48,128 nt of DNA from Ideonella sp. A 288. GTDB taxonomy: Bacteria; Pseudomonadota; Gammaproteobacteria; Burkholderiales; Burkholderiaceae_C. The DNA is taken from assembly GCF_002198735.1 (NCBI RefSeq), contig NZ_MWLO01000118.1, forward strand, positions 72,193 through 120,320, written 5' to 3'. A program made the position numbers and the translations under genes. The notes under the pieces are model-generated. The model was not told the DNA's origin. It saw only the letters and a list, made by a program, of their open reading frames with translations, and did no database searches. This document shows positions 7,225 to 16,298 of the stretch, piece after piece. Positions within the stretch are counted from its first letter, which is position 1, and each line of letters starts with the position of its first letter.

Positions 7225-10200
7225 ATGAGCGAATCCCCGCACCCCGGCACCGGACCCCTGTGGCAACGACAGGTGCGCATGCACCATGCCGGCCTGCCAG
7301 TGGCCGTGGGCACCGGCACCGTGCTGGCGTTGATGCTGCTGGTGGTGCTGTGGGGCAGTGCCGAGCGGACGAGCTTGCTGGCGTGGTACGGCGCGATGCT
7401 GGTCGCCGGCAGTGTCAACCTGCAGGTGTGGCGCCGGCACCGCGCGGCCGGACACGCCGACGCGGGGCCGGCCGACACCGCCGACCCCCGCTGGCTGCCG
7501 CGCTACCGCGCCTGCCTGGCCCTGCGCGGCGTGGCCTGGGGGCTGTGCAGCCTGCTGCTGTGGCCGGCGGTGGAGACCGGCCTGCAGACGCTGCTGGTCA
7601 CCGCGCTGATGATCGTGTGCGCGATGACGCTGGCCGCCACCCCGATGGACCGGCTGGGGGCGGCCCTCTTCGTCGGGCCGGCGCTGCTGCCGCTGCTGGC
7701 CCGACTGTTGGCCAGCGGCCACACGCAGGCGCTGGTGCTGGCGCTGATGCTGCTGGTGCTGCTGGTGGGTGTGGCCCTGACGGTGCAGAACGCCCGCCGG
7801 CAGCTGATGCGCTCGGACGCCCGGCGCACCGCCGACGCCATGCAGACCAAGGCCGTGCTGCGCAGCGAACAGCAACTGCGCGAGGCCGAGCACCTGGCCG
7901 CCCTGGGCAGCTTCGACTGGCAGATCGACCTCGGCCAGTTGCATTGGTCGGACCAGCATTTCCGGCTCTGGGGCCTGGAGCCCGGCACCGTGGTGCCCAC
8001 CTACGCGGTGTACCGCGCCGGGCTGCACGCCGACGACCGCAGCGCGGTCGAGGCCCTGCTGGAGCGGGCCCTGACGGGCCCCACCCGCTACGACTGCACC
8101 CACCGCGTGGTCGGGCCCGACGGCTCCGAGCGGCGCATCCACGCGCGCGGCGAGGTGTTCTTCGACGCCGCCGGGCGGGCCCAGCGCATGATCGGCACGG
8201 TGCAGGACATCACCGAGCGGGTGCGCGCCGAGGCCTCGCTGCGCATGTTCGAGTTCGTGGTCAACGCCATTGCCGACCCGGTGAGCGTGGTCGACGAGCG
8301 CCAGGCCTACCGCATCGTCAACGACGCCTGGTGCCGCAACAACGGCCTGCCACGCGAGGCGGCCGTCGGCCGCACGGTGGAAGAGGTCTTCCCGGTGGTG
8401 ACCAGCCAGCGGCGGCGGCAGGCCATCGTCGACTGCATCGCGCAAGGCACCGAGCAGGTGGTGCGCGGTCCGAGCCCGAGCCTGCACACCCGCGACCGCT
8501 TCCTCGAGACGCGCTACTTTCCGTTCATCGACCCGGCGGTGGACTGGCGCGGCGTGGTGATGATCTCGCGCGACATCACCGACGCCGAGGCCAGCCGTGC
8601 CGCGCTGGCTTCGAGCGTCGAGCACCTGAGGCTGACGCTGAACACCACCGGCGATGCGATCTTCGCCACCGATGCACGCTCGCCCCACGAGCCGGTGCTG
8701 TTCGCCAACGAGAAGCTGCTGCAGCTGTGGGACATCCCGGCCAGCGAGGGCAGCCGCGTCACGCCGGCGATGATCATCGCCCACGCCCGGTCGCACTTCG
8801 TCGATCCCGACCGGGAGGTGGCGCGCATCGCCGAGGTCATCTCCAGCGGCCTGCCGCAGGAAGACCGCCTGACGCTGCGCGACGGGCGCGTGCTGGTGCG
8901 CCGCTGCATCCCCACGTTGGAGCTCGGCCGGCAGGTGCGGGTGTGGGGCTTTCGCGATGTCACCGCCGAATCGCAGGCGCTGCAGGCGCTGCGCGAGGCC
9001 GAAGCGCGGCAGCGGACGCTGCTCGATGCCTTCCCCGGCTACATCACGGCGCTGGACGAGCAGCTGCGGTACCGCTACGTCAACGCGCGGGTGGCCGAGC
9101 TGCTGGGCGTCGACCCTCAGCAGGTGGTCGGCAAGCACCTGACCGACCTGCACCCCCCCGAGCATGCCGAGCACCTGGCCCGCGGCCTGCGCCGCGCCTT
9201 CGCCGGCGAGTCGGTGATCGAGGACCGGCACTACAGCGCCGTGCCCGGTCGCCCGTCGCGCGACCACCTCATCACGCTGGCGGTGGGCCACCAGCCCGAC
9301 GGCACGGCGCTGTGCTATGCCTTCGGCACCGACATCACCACGCTGAAGGCCACCGAGGCCGCGCTGGTGGCCGCACGCGACGAGGCCGAGCGCGCCAACC
9401 GCGCCAAGTCGCAATTCCTGGCCAGCATGTCGCACGAGCTGCGCACGCCGCTGAACGCGGTGCTGGGCTTCGGGCAACTGCTCGAGCGCAATGCCGGCGG
9501 GCGCCTGACCGACAAGCAGTTGCACCAGGTGCGCGAGATCCAGCGCGGCGGGCAGCACCTGCTGGCCCTCATCAACGACCTGCTCGACCTGGCCCGCATC
9601 GAGGCCGGCCGCATGGACGTGAGCATCGAGCCGGTGGCGCTGCCCTCGCTGGTGGACGACTGCGTGCAGCTGATGCAGCCGGTGGCTGCGCGCCACGGCA
9701 TGCGGCTCGAGATGCCCTCGGTGGAAGACTGCTCGGTGGTGGTGCTGGCCGACCGCATGCGCTTGAAACAGGTGCTGCTGAACCTGCTGTCCAACGCGAT
9801 CAAGTACAACCGACCCGGTGGGCGCGTGCGCCTGGCCTGCCGCGCGGTCGACGGACAGGCCCGGCTCGAGGTGCACGACGAGGGGCCCGGCCTGGACGAG
9901 GCCGCGCAGTCGCGGCTGTTCCTGGCCTTCGAGCGCCTGGGCGCCGAGAAATCGGGCACCGAGGGCACCGGCATCGGCCTGGCGCTGAGCCACCAGCTGG
10001 TGCGGCTGATGCACGGCGAGATCGGCATCGACAGCGTGCCCGGCCAGGGCAGCTGCTTCTGGGTGCGGCTGCGCCAGGCCGATGCCTGGTCCGCGCAGCC
10101 TGGCCGCCGCGATGCCGAGGCCGAGGCGCCCACTGCCGGCGGCGCGCCCAAGCTGGTGGGCAAGGTGCTGTGCATCGACGACAACCCGGTCAACCTGGCG

Positions 10201-10530
10201 TTGATGGAGGGCCTGCTCGACGAGCACACCGGCCTGCGCGTGTGGACCACCGAGCACCCGGCCGAGGGCATCGAGCTGGCCCGCCGCGAGCGCCCGGACC
10301 TGGTGCTGGTGGATCTGCAGATGCCCGGCATCGACGGTCAGGGCGTGCTGCGCCGGCTGCGCGCGGATGCGCTGACCGCCGCCATCCCGGTGATCGCGAT
10401 CAGCGCCAACGCCATGCCCGAGACGATCGAGGCCTGCCTGCGCGAGGGCTTCGCCGACTACATCACCAAGCCGGTGGACGGGCCGCGCCTGCTGCGGGCG
10501 ATGCGGGCGACGCTGGGCGGCAGGGGCTGA
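7225..10530 (+). CDS. Multi-PAS hybrid histidine kinase with receiver
   Basis: This 1101-residue kinase begins with a membrane domain of several helices (about residues 25-195; for example VLALMLLVVLWG and LVLALMLLVLLVGVAL). Three or four PAS domains follow at about 205-720, with typical DITER/DITDAE ends. The HisKA box carries His737 (SMSHELRTPLNAVLGF), the HATPase has an N-box (LLSNAIKYNRPGG), and the C-terminal receiver has Asp1030 (LVLVDLQMPGIDG) and Lys in ITKPVDG. It is a phosphorelay donor with no DNA-binding output. ATG 7225 is chosen because the upstream continuation is low-complexity and the membrane domain begins here. The stop codon abuts the stop of the convergent chemoreceptor gene with no gap. 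The signal sensed is not readable; the PAS domains show no obvious haem or flavin motif by eye. Confidence 0.88.
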   Translation: MSESPHPGTGPLWQRQVRMHHAGLPVAVGTGTVLALMLLVVLWGSAERTSLLAWYGAMLVAGSVNLQVWRRHRAAGHADAGPADTADPRWLPRYRACLALRGVAWGLCSLLLWPAVETGLQTLLVTALMIVCAMTLAATPMDRLGAALFVGPALLPLLARLLASGHTQALVLALMLLVLLVGVALTVQNARRQLMRSDARRTADAMQTKAVLRSEQQLREAEHLAALGSFDWQIDLGQLHWSDQHFRLWGLEPGTVVPTYAVYRAGLHADDRSAVEALLERALTGPTRYDCTHRVVGPDGSERRIHARGEVFFDAAGRAQRMIGTVQDITERVRAEASLRMFEFVVNAIADPVSVVDERQAYRIVNDAWCRNNGLPREAAVGRTVEEVFPVVTSQRRRQAIVDCIAQGTEQVVRGPSPSLHTRDRFLETRYFPFIDPAVDWRGVVMISRDITDAEASRAALASSVEHLRLTLNTTGDAIFATDARSPHEPVLFANEKLLQLWDIPASEGSRVTPAMIIAHARSHFVDPDREVARIAEVISSGLPQEDRLTLRDGRVLVRRCIPTLELGRQVRVWGFRDVTAESQALQALREAEARQRTLLDAFPGYITALDEQLRYRYVNARVAELLGVDPQQVVGKHLTDLHPPEHAEHLARGLRRAFAGESVIEDRHYSAVPGRPSRDHLITLAVGHQPDGTALCYAFGTDITTLKATEAALVAARDEAERANRAKSQFLASMSHELRTPLNAVLGFGQLLERNAGGRLTDKQLHQVREIQRGGQHLLALINDLLDLARIEAGRMDVSIEPVALPSLVDDCVQLMQPVAARHGMRLEMPSVEDCSVVVLADRMRLKQVLLNLLSNAIKYNRPGGRVRLACRAVDGQARLEVHDEGPGLDEAAQSRLFLAFERLGAEKSGTEGTGIGLALSHQLVRLMHGEIGIDSVPGQGSCFWVRLRQADAWSAQPGRRDAEAEAPTAGGAPKLVGKVLCIDDNPVNLALMEGLLDEHTGLRVWTTEHPAEGIELARRERPDLVLVDLQMPGIDGQGVLRRLRADALTAAIPVIAISANAMPETIEACLREGFADYITKPVDGPRLLRAMRATLGGRG

Positions 10531-12585
10531 TCACAAGCCCTGTTTGGAGCGCGTCAGCAGCGTGGCCACCTCGAGCGAGGCCTGCGCGAAGCGCGAGCCC
10601 GAGCCGATCAGCCGATCGGCCTCGGCGTAGGCGCCGGCGTTGATCTTGCGGGCCACGTCGCCCGCGGCCAGGTGGAAGTCGGCGTGCCGGTCGATCAGGG
10701 CGGTGAACATGGGGCGGCCGCCCCACTGGGCGCCGCCCGGGCCGTGCAGCCAGCGGCCGAGCGGGCACTGGTCGTCGCGGCAGATCGTGTCGGCGTCCAG
10801 CCGCTGGTGCTCGGCGATGGCCGCGCGCAGTTTCACGCGCCACTGGCGGTGGGCGTCGATGGCCTGGTCGAAATCGAAATCGGGCACGCCCTGCGCCGCG
10901 CCAGGGCCGGCGGCGCTGCCGCCACCGGCGGGCGCATCGGGCAGCTTGAACCGGTCGACGTCGCTGGCCAGCATGTGGGCCTGGTCCTTCATGGCACCGG
11001 CCGCCGCGGCCGTCTGCTCCACCAGCGCGGCGTTCTGCTGGGTCATGCGGTCGAGGTCGGCGACGGCCTGGCCGATCTGACCCACGCCCGATGCCTGCTC
11101 GCGCGCGCCGGTGGCGATCTGGTCGAGCAGTTCGTTCACCTGGCCGGCGTTGCCGACGATCTGCTCGATGGCGCGGCCGGCCTCGCGCACGATGCCGGTG
11201 CCGGTCGTCACCTTCTCGACGCTGGCCCCGATCAGCGCCTTGATCTCCCGCGCCGCGGCAGCGGACCGTTGTGCCAGCTGCCGCACTTCGCCGGCCACCA
11301 CGGCGAACCCACGGCCCTGCTCGCCTGCGCGCGCCGCCTCCACCGCGGCATTGAGCGCGAGGATGTTGGTCTGGAAAGCGATGCCGTCGATCACGACGAT
11401 GATGTCGGCGATGCGGTTCGAGGCGCCGTGGATCTCGGCCATCGTCGACACCATCTGCTGCATCACCTGTCCGCCGTGCGTGGCCACCTCGGCATTGCTG
11501 CGCGCCAGGTCGGCGGCCCGCATCACGTGGTCGGAGGTGTGGCGCACCGTCGACGAGATCTGCTCCATCGACGCGGCCGTCTGCTGCAGGTTGGCCGCGG
11601 CCTGTTCGGTGCGCGACGACAGGTCGAGCGCACCGCTGGCAATGTCGCTGCTAGAGTGCACGATGTCCTGGCTGGCCAGGCGCACGCGCGTGACGGTGTC
11701 GCGCAGGCTGTCCTGCATGGCGCGCAGGCTCATCATGAGCCGGGCCGACTCGTCGGTGCCCCAGGGCGAGGGCTGGGTGGTCAGGTCACCGCTGGCCATC
11801 GCGTTCAGGTGGTATTCGGTCTCGCGCAGGCCGCCGTCCATCACGAGGTAGAAGCACCAGAACAGGTAGCAGCCGAAGGCCAGCGCGGCCACCACCACCA
11901 CGACGCCGACGCGCCAGCGGGCCTGCGCCGCGGCCAGCACGTGGTCGACGTAGATGCCAGAGCCCACCACCCAGCCCCAGGGCGCGAAGCCCTTCACGTA
12001 GGAGACCTTGTCCACCGGCTGCTCGTGGCCGGGCTTGGGCCATTGATAGGCCACGAAGCCGTGCCCGCCACGGCGCACGGTGTCGACGAAGGCCTGAAAC
12101 AGCGCCAGGCCGTTCGGGTCCTTGAACGCAGCCATGTCCTTGCCGTCCAGCTCGGGCTTGACGGGGTGCATGACCATGCGCGGCGCCATGTCGTTGACCC
12201 AGAAGTACTCGGCGCCGCCGTCGCCGTAGCGCATGCGGGCGATGGCCGACAAGGCCATGGCCTGGGCCTGTTCGCGCGACAGGCGCCCCGAGGTCTCGAA
12301 GCCGTGGGCCCAAGCCAGCACGCCATGGGCGAGCTCGACGTGCTCGCGCGTGGAGGCCTTCTCGGCCTCCAGCTGGCCCCGGTAGTCGCCCAGCGCCTGC
12401 CAGGCCAGCAGGGCCAGCAACGGCAGGATCGCGGACCAGGTGATGATCGTCGCCTTGGTCCGGAAGCCCAGCTGCCGGAACAGCCGGACGCCCGGAGCCC
12501 AGATGCCGTGGTGGGCAAAGAAGCCCTGCGATCGGGCGCTCGCACGGGCGGCGGGTGGGCTGGGGGAACGGCGGGTCATCGACAT
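10531..12585 (-). CDS. Methyl-accepting chemotaxis protein with Cache-like sensor and C-terminal CZB domain
   Basis: This 684-residue chemoreceptor has TM1 at about 44-65 and a single-Cache-type periplasmic domain (the signature [15 protein letters not shown] is typical of sCache_2). TM2 lies at about 225-250, followed by a HAMP region and a long coiled-coil signalling domain whose tip reads [20 protein letters not shown]. At the C-terminus, about 575-670, lies a CZB zinc-binding domain ([30 protein letters not shown]), which in other receptors senses zinc or hypochlorous acid. It should relay to CheA/CheW encoded elsewhere. The ATG at 12585 has an AGGAC ribosome site; a second in-frame ATG lies 6 bases later. 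It is convergent with the PAS kinase and shares no intergenic base with it. Confidence 0.92.
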   Translation of the reverse strand: MSMTRRSPSPPAARASARSQGFFAHHGIWAPGVRLFRQLGFRTKATIITWSAILPLLALLAWQALGDYRGQLEAEKASTREHVELAHGVLAWAHGFETSGRLSREQAQAMALSAIARMRYGDGGAEYFWVNDMAPRMVMHPVKPELDGKDMAAFKDPNGLALFQAFVDTVRRGGHGFVAYQWPKPGHEQPVDKVSYVKGFAPWGWVVGSGIYVDHVLAAAQARWRVGVVVVVAALAFGCYLFWCFYLVMDGGLRETEYHLNAMASGDLTTQPSPWGTDESARLMMSLRAMQDSLRDTVTRVRLASQDIVHSSSDIASGALDLSSRTEQAAANLQQTAASMEQISSTVRHTSDHVMRAADLARSNAEVATHGGQVMQQMVSTMAEIHGASNRIADIIVVIDGIAFQTNILALNAAVEAARAGEQGRGFAVVAGEVRQLAQRSAAAAREIKALIGASVEKVTTGTGIVREAGRAIEQIVGNAGQVNELLDQIATGAREQASGVGQIGQAVADLDRMTQQNAALVEQTAAAAGAMKDQAHMLASDVDRFKLPDAPAGGGSAAGPGAAQGVPDFDFDQAIDAHRQWRVKLRAAIAEHQRLDADTICRDDQCPLGRWLHGPGGAQWGGRPMFTALIDRHADFHLAAGDVARKINAGAYAEADRLIGSGSRFAQASLEVATLLTRSKQGL

Positions 12586-12605
12586 GTCCTGGCGGCTGGC
12601 GTCGC

Positions 12606-12631
12606 ACCACAGTGGTACGCCGACAGTGTCG
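12606..12631 (-). promoter_or_regulatory. Two adjacent palindromes in the chemoreceptor leader
   Basis: Two perfect 11-bp palindromes stand side by side, ACCACAGTGGT (12606-12616) and CGACAGTGTCG (12621-12631), 21 and 36 bp upstream of the chemoreceptor ATG. They could be operator half-sites or small leader hairpins close to the ribosome site. No matching known regulator motif is recognised. Confidence 0.4.
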
Positions 12632-12753
12632 AATGGCCTCGAATGCTCAGATCGCCCGATCAGGCCTGTCGGGATCTCTCAATTAATGCCTTTTCATGGT
12701 GCACGCGGCGGGGACCCCAGGGCCCGGCCGTTGGGCGCAGAACCGTCGCGCCG

Positions 12754-12789
12754 ACGCCGTCCGACACGCCGTCCGACACGCCGCCCGCG
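12754..12789. repeat. 12-bp tandem repeat, about three copies
   Basis: ACGCCGTCCGAC occurs at 12754-12765 and again at 12766-12777, and a diverged third copy follows to 12789. It lies in the 219-bp gap between the metallopeptidase and chemoreceptor genes, just past the metallopeptidase stop. Probably slippage; function unknown. Confidence 0.7.
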
Positions 12790-12804
12790 CGGGCCGGCCT
12801 GCGA

Positions 12805-14283
12805 TCAGCCAGCCGCCGCGTCCAACGGCCACATCGGCCGCCGCCGCTTGCGGTAGGGCAGCTGGCGCAGGTCCTGCGTGACCACGCCGGGCGCCGCGGC
12901 GTACAGCACCTGGCGGGCCAGCGGGGCGTAGGCGGCGTGGAAGTGCTGCGATGACTTGACGACGACGACGCGGCGCGTGGCCAGGTCGCAGCCCAGCTGG
13001 GTGAACAGGTCGGTGCCGATGGCCTGGTTGCGGATCGTGTTGAGCACTACGTCGACGCCGCCGGCCGGTGCGCCCACCCGCACCAGCGCGCAGTCGCCCA
13101 TCGGCGTGGGCGCGCCCGACAGGCCGCTCATCACCATGTCGCGCCGCAGCGCCAGCACCGTGCAGTCGGCATCGAGCGGGTCGCCCGACAGCGGCCCCAC
13201 CTTGCCGCCCAGGCGCATCGGCAGGGTGGCGCCGACGCCGGCCTCGAAGGCGATGCGCACGGCGCCGGGGTCCCACAGCGGGCCGAGCGCCGCGCCGGCG
13301 ATGCCGCGCTCGACGAGCCGCCGCAGGATGAAGGTGGCATCGCTGGCGGCGCCGCCGCCGGCGTTGTCGGCGCCGTCGGCGATGACCACCGGTCCGCCGT
13401 CGGGCGCGGTGGTGAGCGCCAGCGCCTGATCGAGCGCCTCGTCGACGCCCAGCAGCGGCGGCGCCAGCGCCTCGCGCATCGCGAACAGCTCGTCGGCCAG
13501 TTGCCGCGCCAGGCGCTCGGCCGGCGTGCGGTCGCCGTCGGCGTACACCAGCAGCTTGGTGCCCATGTCGGCGGTGTCGCCCCAGGGGAAGCCGTGCGTC
13601 AGTGTGATCGACAGGATGCCGCCCTGCCCTTCGAGCGCCATCAACCGGTCGACGAAGCCGCGCGCCGGCGGGCGCGTGGTGTGCACCACGGTGATCATGT
13701 GGCAGTCGGCCACCGCGGGCACCGGGTGGATGCGGCCCTGCACCTGCGCCTCGCACAGGTCGACCAGTTCGAAGGCGCGCGCCAGCACGTCGGTGTGCGG
13801 GTACTCCTTGAAGGCGATCAGCAAGTCGGCGTGGCGGACCATCGCGTCGCTGAGGTGGTGGTGCGGGTCGAGCTCGGCGCCCACCACGACGCCGGGGCCG
13901 ACGATGGCGCGCACGCGGCCGAGCAGGTCGCCCTCGCAGTCGTCGTACCCATCCGCCACCATCGCGCCGTGCAGGCCCAGCACCACCATGTCCACCGGCA
14001 GCGCGGCGCGCAGGTCGGCCAGCAGTTCGTCGCGCAGGGCCTGGTAAGCCGCGCGGGTGGTGACGCCGCTGGGCTGCGCGCTGGCCACCAGGCCCTCGAC
14101 CAGCTGCCAGCCACGCTCTCGCGCGCGCTGCCGCGCCGCCCACAGCGGGCCGGCGAACAGGGTGAGGTGGTCGGGGTGCGTGCCGGCCTTGAAGGTGCCG
14201 CGCTCGAGGAACGAATCCAGCCCGGTGGGCATCGGCGCGAAAGTGTTGGTCTCGGTGGCCAGCGAGGCGGTGAAGACTTTCAT
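12805..14283 (-). CDS. M81-family (MlrC-type) metallopeptidase
   Basis: This 492-residue protein matches the microcystinase C family. The N-terminal M81 part begins with the characteristic ATETNTFAP segment and contains GLHGAMV and VVGAELDPHHHLSD, whose Asp/His residues are expected metal ligands. The C-terminal MlrC domain begins at about 295 (VVIADGADNAGGGAASD). MlrC of sphingomonads hydrolyses linearised microcystin peptides, but most relatives have unknown substrates. There is no signal peptide, so it is probably cytoplasmic. Its ATG overlaps the stop of the radical SAM gene in an ATGA, so the two proteins are coupled. A peptide-like or modified amide substrate is possible, but this is inference. 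Confidence 0.85.
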   Translation of the reverse strand: MKVFTASLATETNTFAPMPTGLDSFLERGTFKAGTHPDHLTLFAGPLWAARQRARERGWQLVEGLVASAQPSGVTTRAAYQALRDELLADLRAALPVDMVVLGLHGAMVADGYDDCEGDLLGRVRAIVGPGVVVGAELDPHHHLSDAMVRHADLLIAFKEYPHTDVLARAFELVDLCEAQVQGRIHPVPAVADCHMITVVHTTRPPARGFVDRLMALEGQGGILSITLTHGFPWGDTADMGTKLLVYADGDRTPAERLARQLADELFAMREALAPPLLGVDEALDQALALTTAPDGGPVVIADGADNAGGGAASDATFILRRLVERGIAGAALGPLWDPGAVRIAFEAGVGATLPMRLGGKVGPLSGDPLDADCTVLALRRDMVMSGLSGAPTPMGDCALVRVGAPAGGVDVVLNTIRNQAIGTDLFTQLGCDLATRRVVVVKSSQHFHAAYAPLARQVLYAAAPGVVTQDLRQLPYRKRRRPMWPLDAAAG

Positions 14284-16211
14284 GGTCCTCCGTGGGTCTT
14301 GGCCAGCGCCTGCTCGATGCGGTGCCGGGCGACGCGGGTCTTGGGCACCGGCAGGTCGAACCAGCGGCGCACGTCCTGCTCGAGGCCGAGGCCGTGCATG
14401 TAGTTGTACAGCGCCTTCTTCAGGCCCACGCCCAGCGCGTCGTGGTCGGTGCCGGTGGGGTCGGAAAAGCCGATGTCGTTCTTCGCGAAGCGGCCCGGCG
14501 GCAGCGGCTTCAGGGTGACGCCGTACTGCTCGGGGTGCTGGCCCACCGGCGAGTGCACGGTGCAGGCGAAGCGGTGGAAGAAGCCCGACTGGATGCAGCC
14601 GGCGGCAAACAGCTGCCGCACGTACTCGAGCGCGTCCACCGTGTCCTGCACGGTCTGCGTCGGGAAGCCGTACATCAGGTAGGCGTGCACCAGGATGCCG
14701 GCGTCGGCAAAGCCCTTGGTGACGCGCGCCACCTGGTCCACCGAGACGCCCTTCTTCATCAGCGCCAGCAGCCGGTCGGACGCCACCTCCAGTCCGCCCG
14801 AGATGGCGATGCAGCCGCTGTCGGCCAGCTGCTCGCACAGCTCGGGCGAGAAGGTCTTCTCGAAGCGGATGTTGCCCCACCAGGTGATCTCGACGCGGCG
14901 GCGCTGCAGCTCGGCCGCCAGCGCCTTCAGCGACTTGGGCGGCGCGGCCTCGTCGACGAAGTGGAAGCCGGTCTGCCCGGTCTCGGCCACGATGGCCTCG
15001 ATGCGGTCGACCAGCGTGCCGGCGGTGGCGGCGTCGTAGCGCGAGATGTAGTCCAGCCCCACGTCGCAGAAGCTGCACTTCTTCCAATAACAGCCATGCG
15101 CCACGGTCAGCTTGTTCCAGCGCCCGTCCGACCACAGCCGGTGCATCGGGTTGAGCATGTCCAGCAGCGACAGGTAGCGGTCGAGCGGCAGGCCGTCCCA
15201 GGTGGGCGTGCCCACCTCGTCGAAGGGCACGTCGGGCTCGACGAAATTGGTGTAGCGCACCTCGTCCGTGCCGGCCGGTCGCGAGAAGGTGCGCACCAGC
15301 CGGCTGGCCGAGCGCCGGCCCGCCAGGTGCTCGAGCAGCGCCAGCAGCGGGCGCTCGCCGGCGTCGAGGGTGACTAAGTCGATGGTGTCGAAGAGTCGCG
15401 GCTCGGCCAGCTCGCGCAGCTCGGTGTTGACGAAGCCGCCGCCCAGCACGGTGACGATGGCCGGGTCGTGCGCCTTGATCGACTGCGCGATGCGCAGCGC
15501 CGCGTACACCGCGCCGGGGAACGGCACCGACAGCAGCACGATGGTGGGCCGGTGGCGCTGCAGGGCGTCGAGCGTGAGGCGGTGCAGGGTGCGGTCGACC
15601 AGGTTGGGCGGCGCGGCCAGCGCCCGGGCCAGCGGGTCGAAGCTGGGCTGGCTCTGCGCCAGCGACTCGGCGTAGCGCACGAACTCGAAGCGCTCGTCCA
15701 CCGCCTCGCGCAGCACGTCGGCGATGTCGTTGAGGTACAGCGTGGCCAGGTGGCGCGCGCGGTCGTGCGTGCCCAGCGCGCCGAAGGCCCAGGCCATGGG
15801 GTCGCCGCCGTCCTCGTCCACGTAGACGTCCAGCGAGGTGAAGCGCGGCCCCTCGGGCAGGAAGCCGCGGCCGGCGATGCGGTGCATCAGCGTGGCGTCG
15901 CGCCCCTGCAGGAAGGCGATGGTGGGACCGATGGTGGATTCATAGCGCGCGAACTGAGCGTCGAATTCGACCGCCCGCGGCGTGCGCTGCGCCGGCGGCA
16001 GCGCCACGATGGCCTCGCGCACCGCCCGCAGGCCATCGGCCGACAGCAGCGCCAGGATCAGCGCCAGGGCCAGGTCTTCCTGCACCGCATCGACGCCGCG
16101 CGAGCGCAGGAAGCCGGTCAGGTAGGCGGTGGACGGGTACGGCGTGTTCAGCTGCGTCATCGGCGGGATGACGGAGAGCACGCGGGCGGGTCGATCGGGG
16201 TGGTCGGGCAT
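14280..16211 (-). CDS. B12-binding-type radical SAM protein
   Basis: This 643-residue protein begins with the N-terminal pattern of cobalamin-type radical SAM enzymes (IPPMTQLNTPYPSTAYLTGFL). A Rossmann-like domain (IVLLSVPFPGAVYAALRIA; VTVLGGGFVN) is followed by the radical SAM barrel from about 365. The cluster cysteines are Cys374, Cys379 and Cys382 in GCYWKKCSFC, a CX4CX2C spacing instead of the usual CX3CX2C. A GGLE segment and MYGFPTQT follow as in related B12 radical SAM proteins. No DXHXXG cobalamin His motif is seen, which is common in this group. ATG 16211 is preferred over a TTG 36 bases upstream. It lies 87 bp after a PAS kinase gene and overlaps the metallopeptidase gene by four bases. 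The reaction is unknown; methylation or ring chemistry on a peptide or small molecule are candidates. Confidence 0.85.
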   Translation of the reverse strand: MPDHPDRPARVLSVIPPMTQLNTPYPSTAYLTGFLRSRGVDAVQEDLALALILALLSADGLRAVREAIVALPPAQRTPRAVEFDAQFARYESTIGPTIAFLQGRDATLMHRIAGRGFLPEGPRFTSLDVYVDEDGGDPMAWAFGALGTHDRARHLATLYLNDIADVLREAVDERFEFVRYAESLAQSQPSFDPLARALAAPPNLVDRTLHRLTLDALQRHRPTIVLLSVPFPGAVYAALRIAQSIKAHDPAIVTVLGGGFVNTELRELAEPRLFDTIDLVTLDAGERPLLALLEHLAGRRSASRLVRTFSRPAGTDEVRYTNFVEPDVPFDEVGTPTWDGLPLDRYLSLLDMLNPMHRLWSDGRWNKLTVAHGCYWKKCSFCDVGLDYISRYDAATAGTLVDRIEAIVAETGQTGFHFVDEAAPPKSLKALAAELQRRRVEITWWGNIRFEKTFSPELCEQLADSGCIAISGGLEVASDRLLALMKKGVSVDQVARVTKGFADAGILVHAYLMYGFPTQTVQDTVDALEYVRQLFAAGCIQSGFFHRFACTVHSPVGQHPEQYGVTLKPLPPGRFAKNDIGFSDPTGTDHDALGVGLKKALYNYMHGLGLEQDVRRWFDLPVPKTRVARHRIEQALAKTHGGP

Positions 16212-16298
16212 GGTGGCGGCAGCGGGGCCGCCCGATTGTCGGCGCAAGCGCCTGAGCCCCGCCGGGCCAGGCCATACCCGCGCTGGCTGCCTCGCTGC

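Noticed and set aside
3895-10257. A continuous minus-strand open frame of about 6.4 kb
   Set aside because: Only 3895-5883 gives a recognisable kinase. The rest is antisense to the PAS kinase and out of frame with the binding-protein gene, and is low-complexity His/Arg/Gln-rich sequence typical of high-GC shadows.
5877-10643. A plus-strand open frame of more than 1500 codons
   Set aside because: It translates to Arg/Ala/Gly/Pro-rich sequence without domains and runs alongside the real PAS kinase frame.
12640-12720. FliA-type (sigma-28) promoter for the chemoreceptor
   Set aside because: An AT-rich TTAATT and a CCGACA are present, but their spacing is about seven bases too short for the TAAA-N15-GCCGATAA pattern.
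16212-16298. Possible RiPP precursor peptide next to the radical SAM gene
   Set aside because: The 87-bp gap has no ATG with a ribosome site followed by a plausible leader-core sequence, and no other small frame near the pair looks credible.
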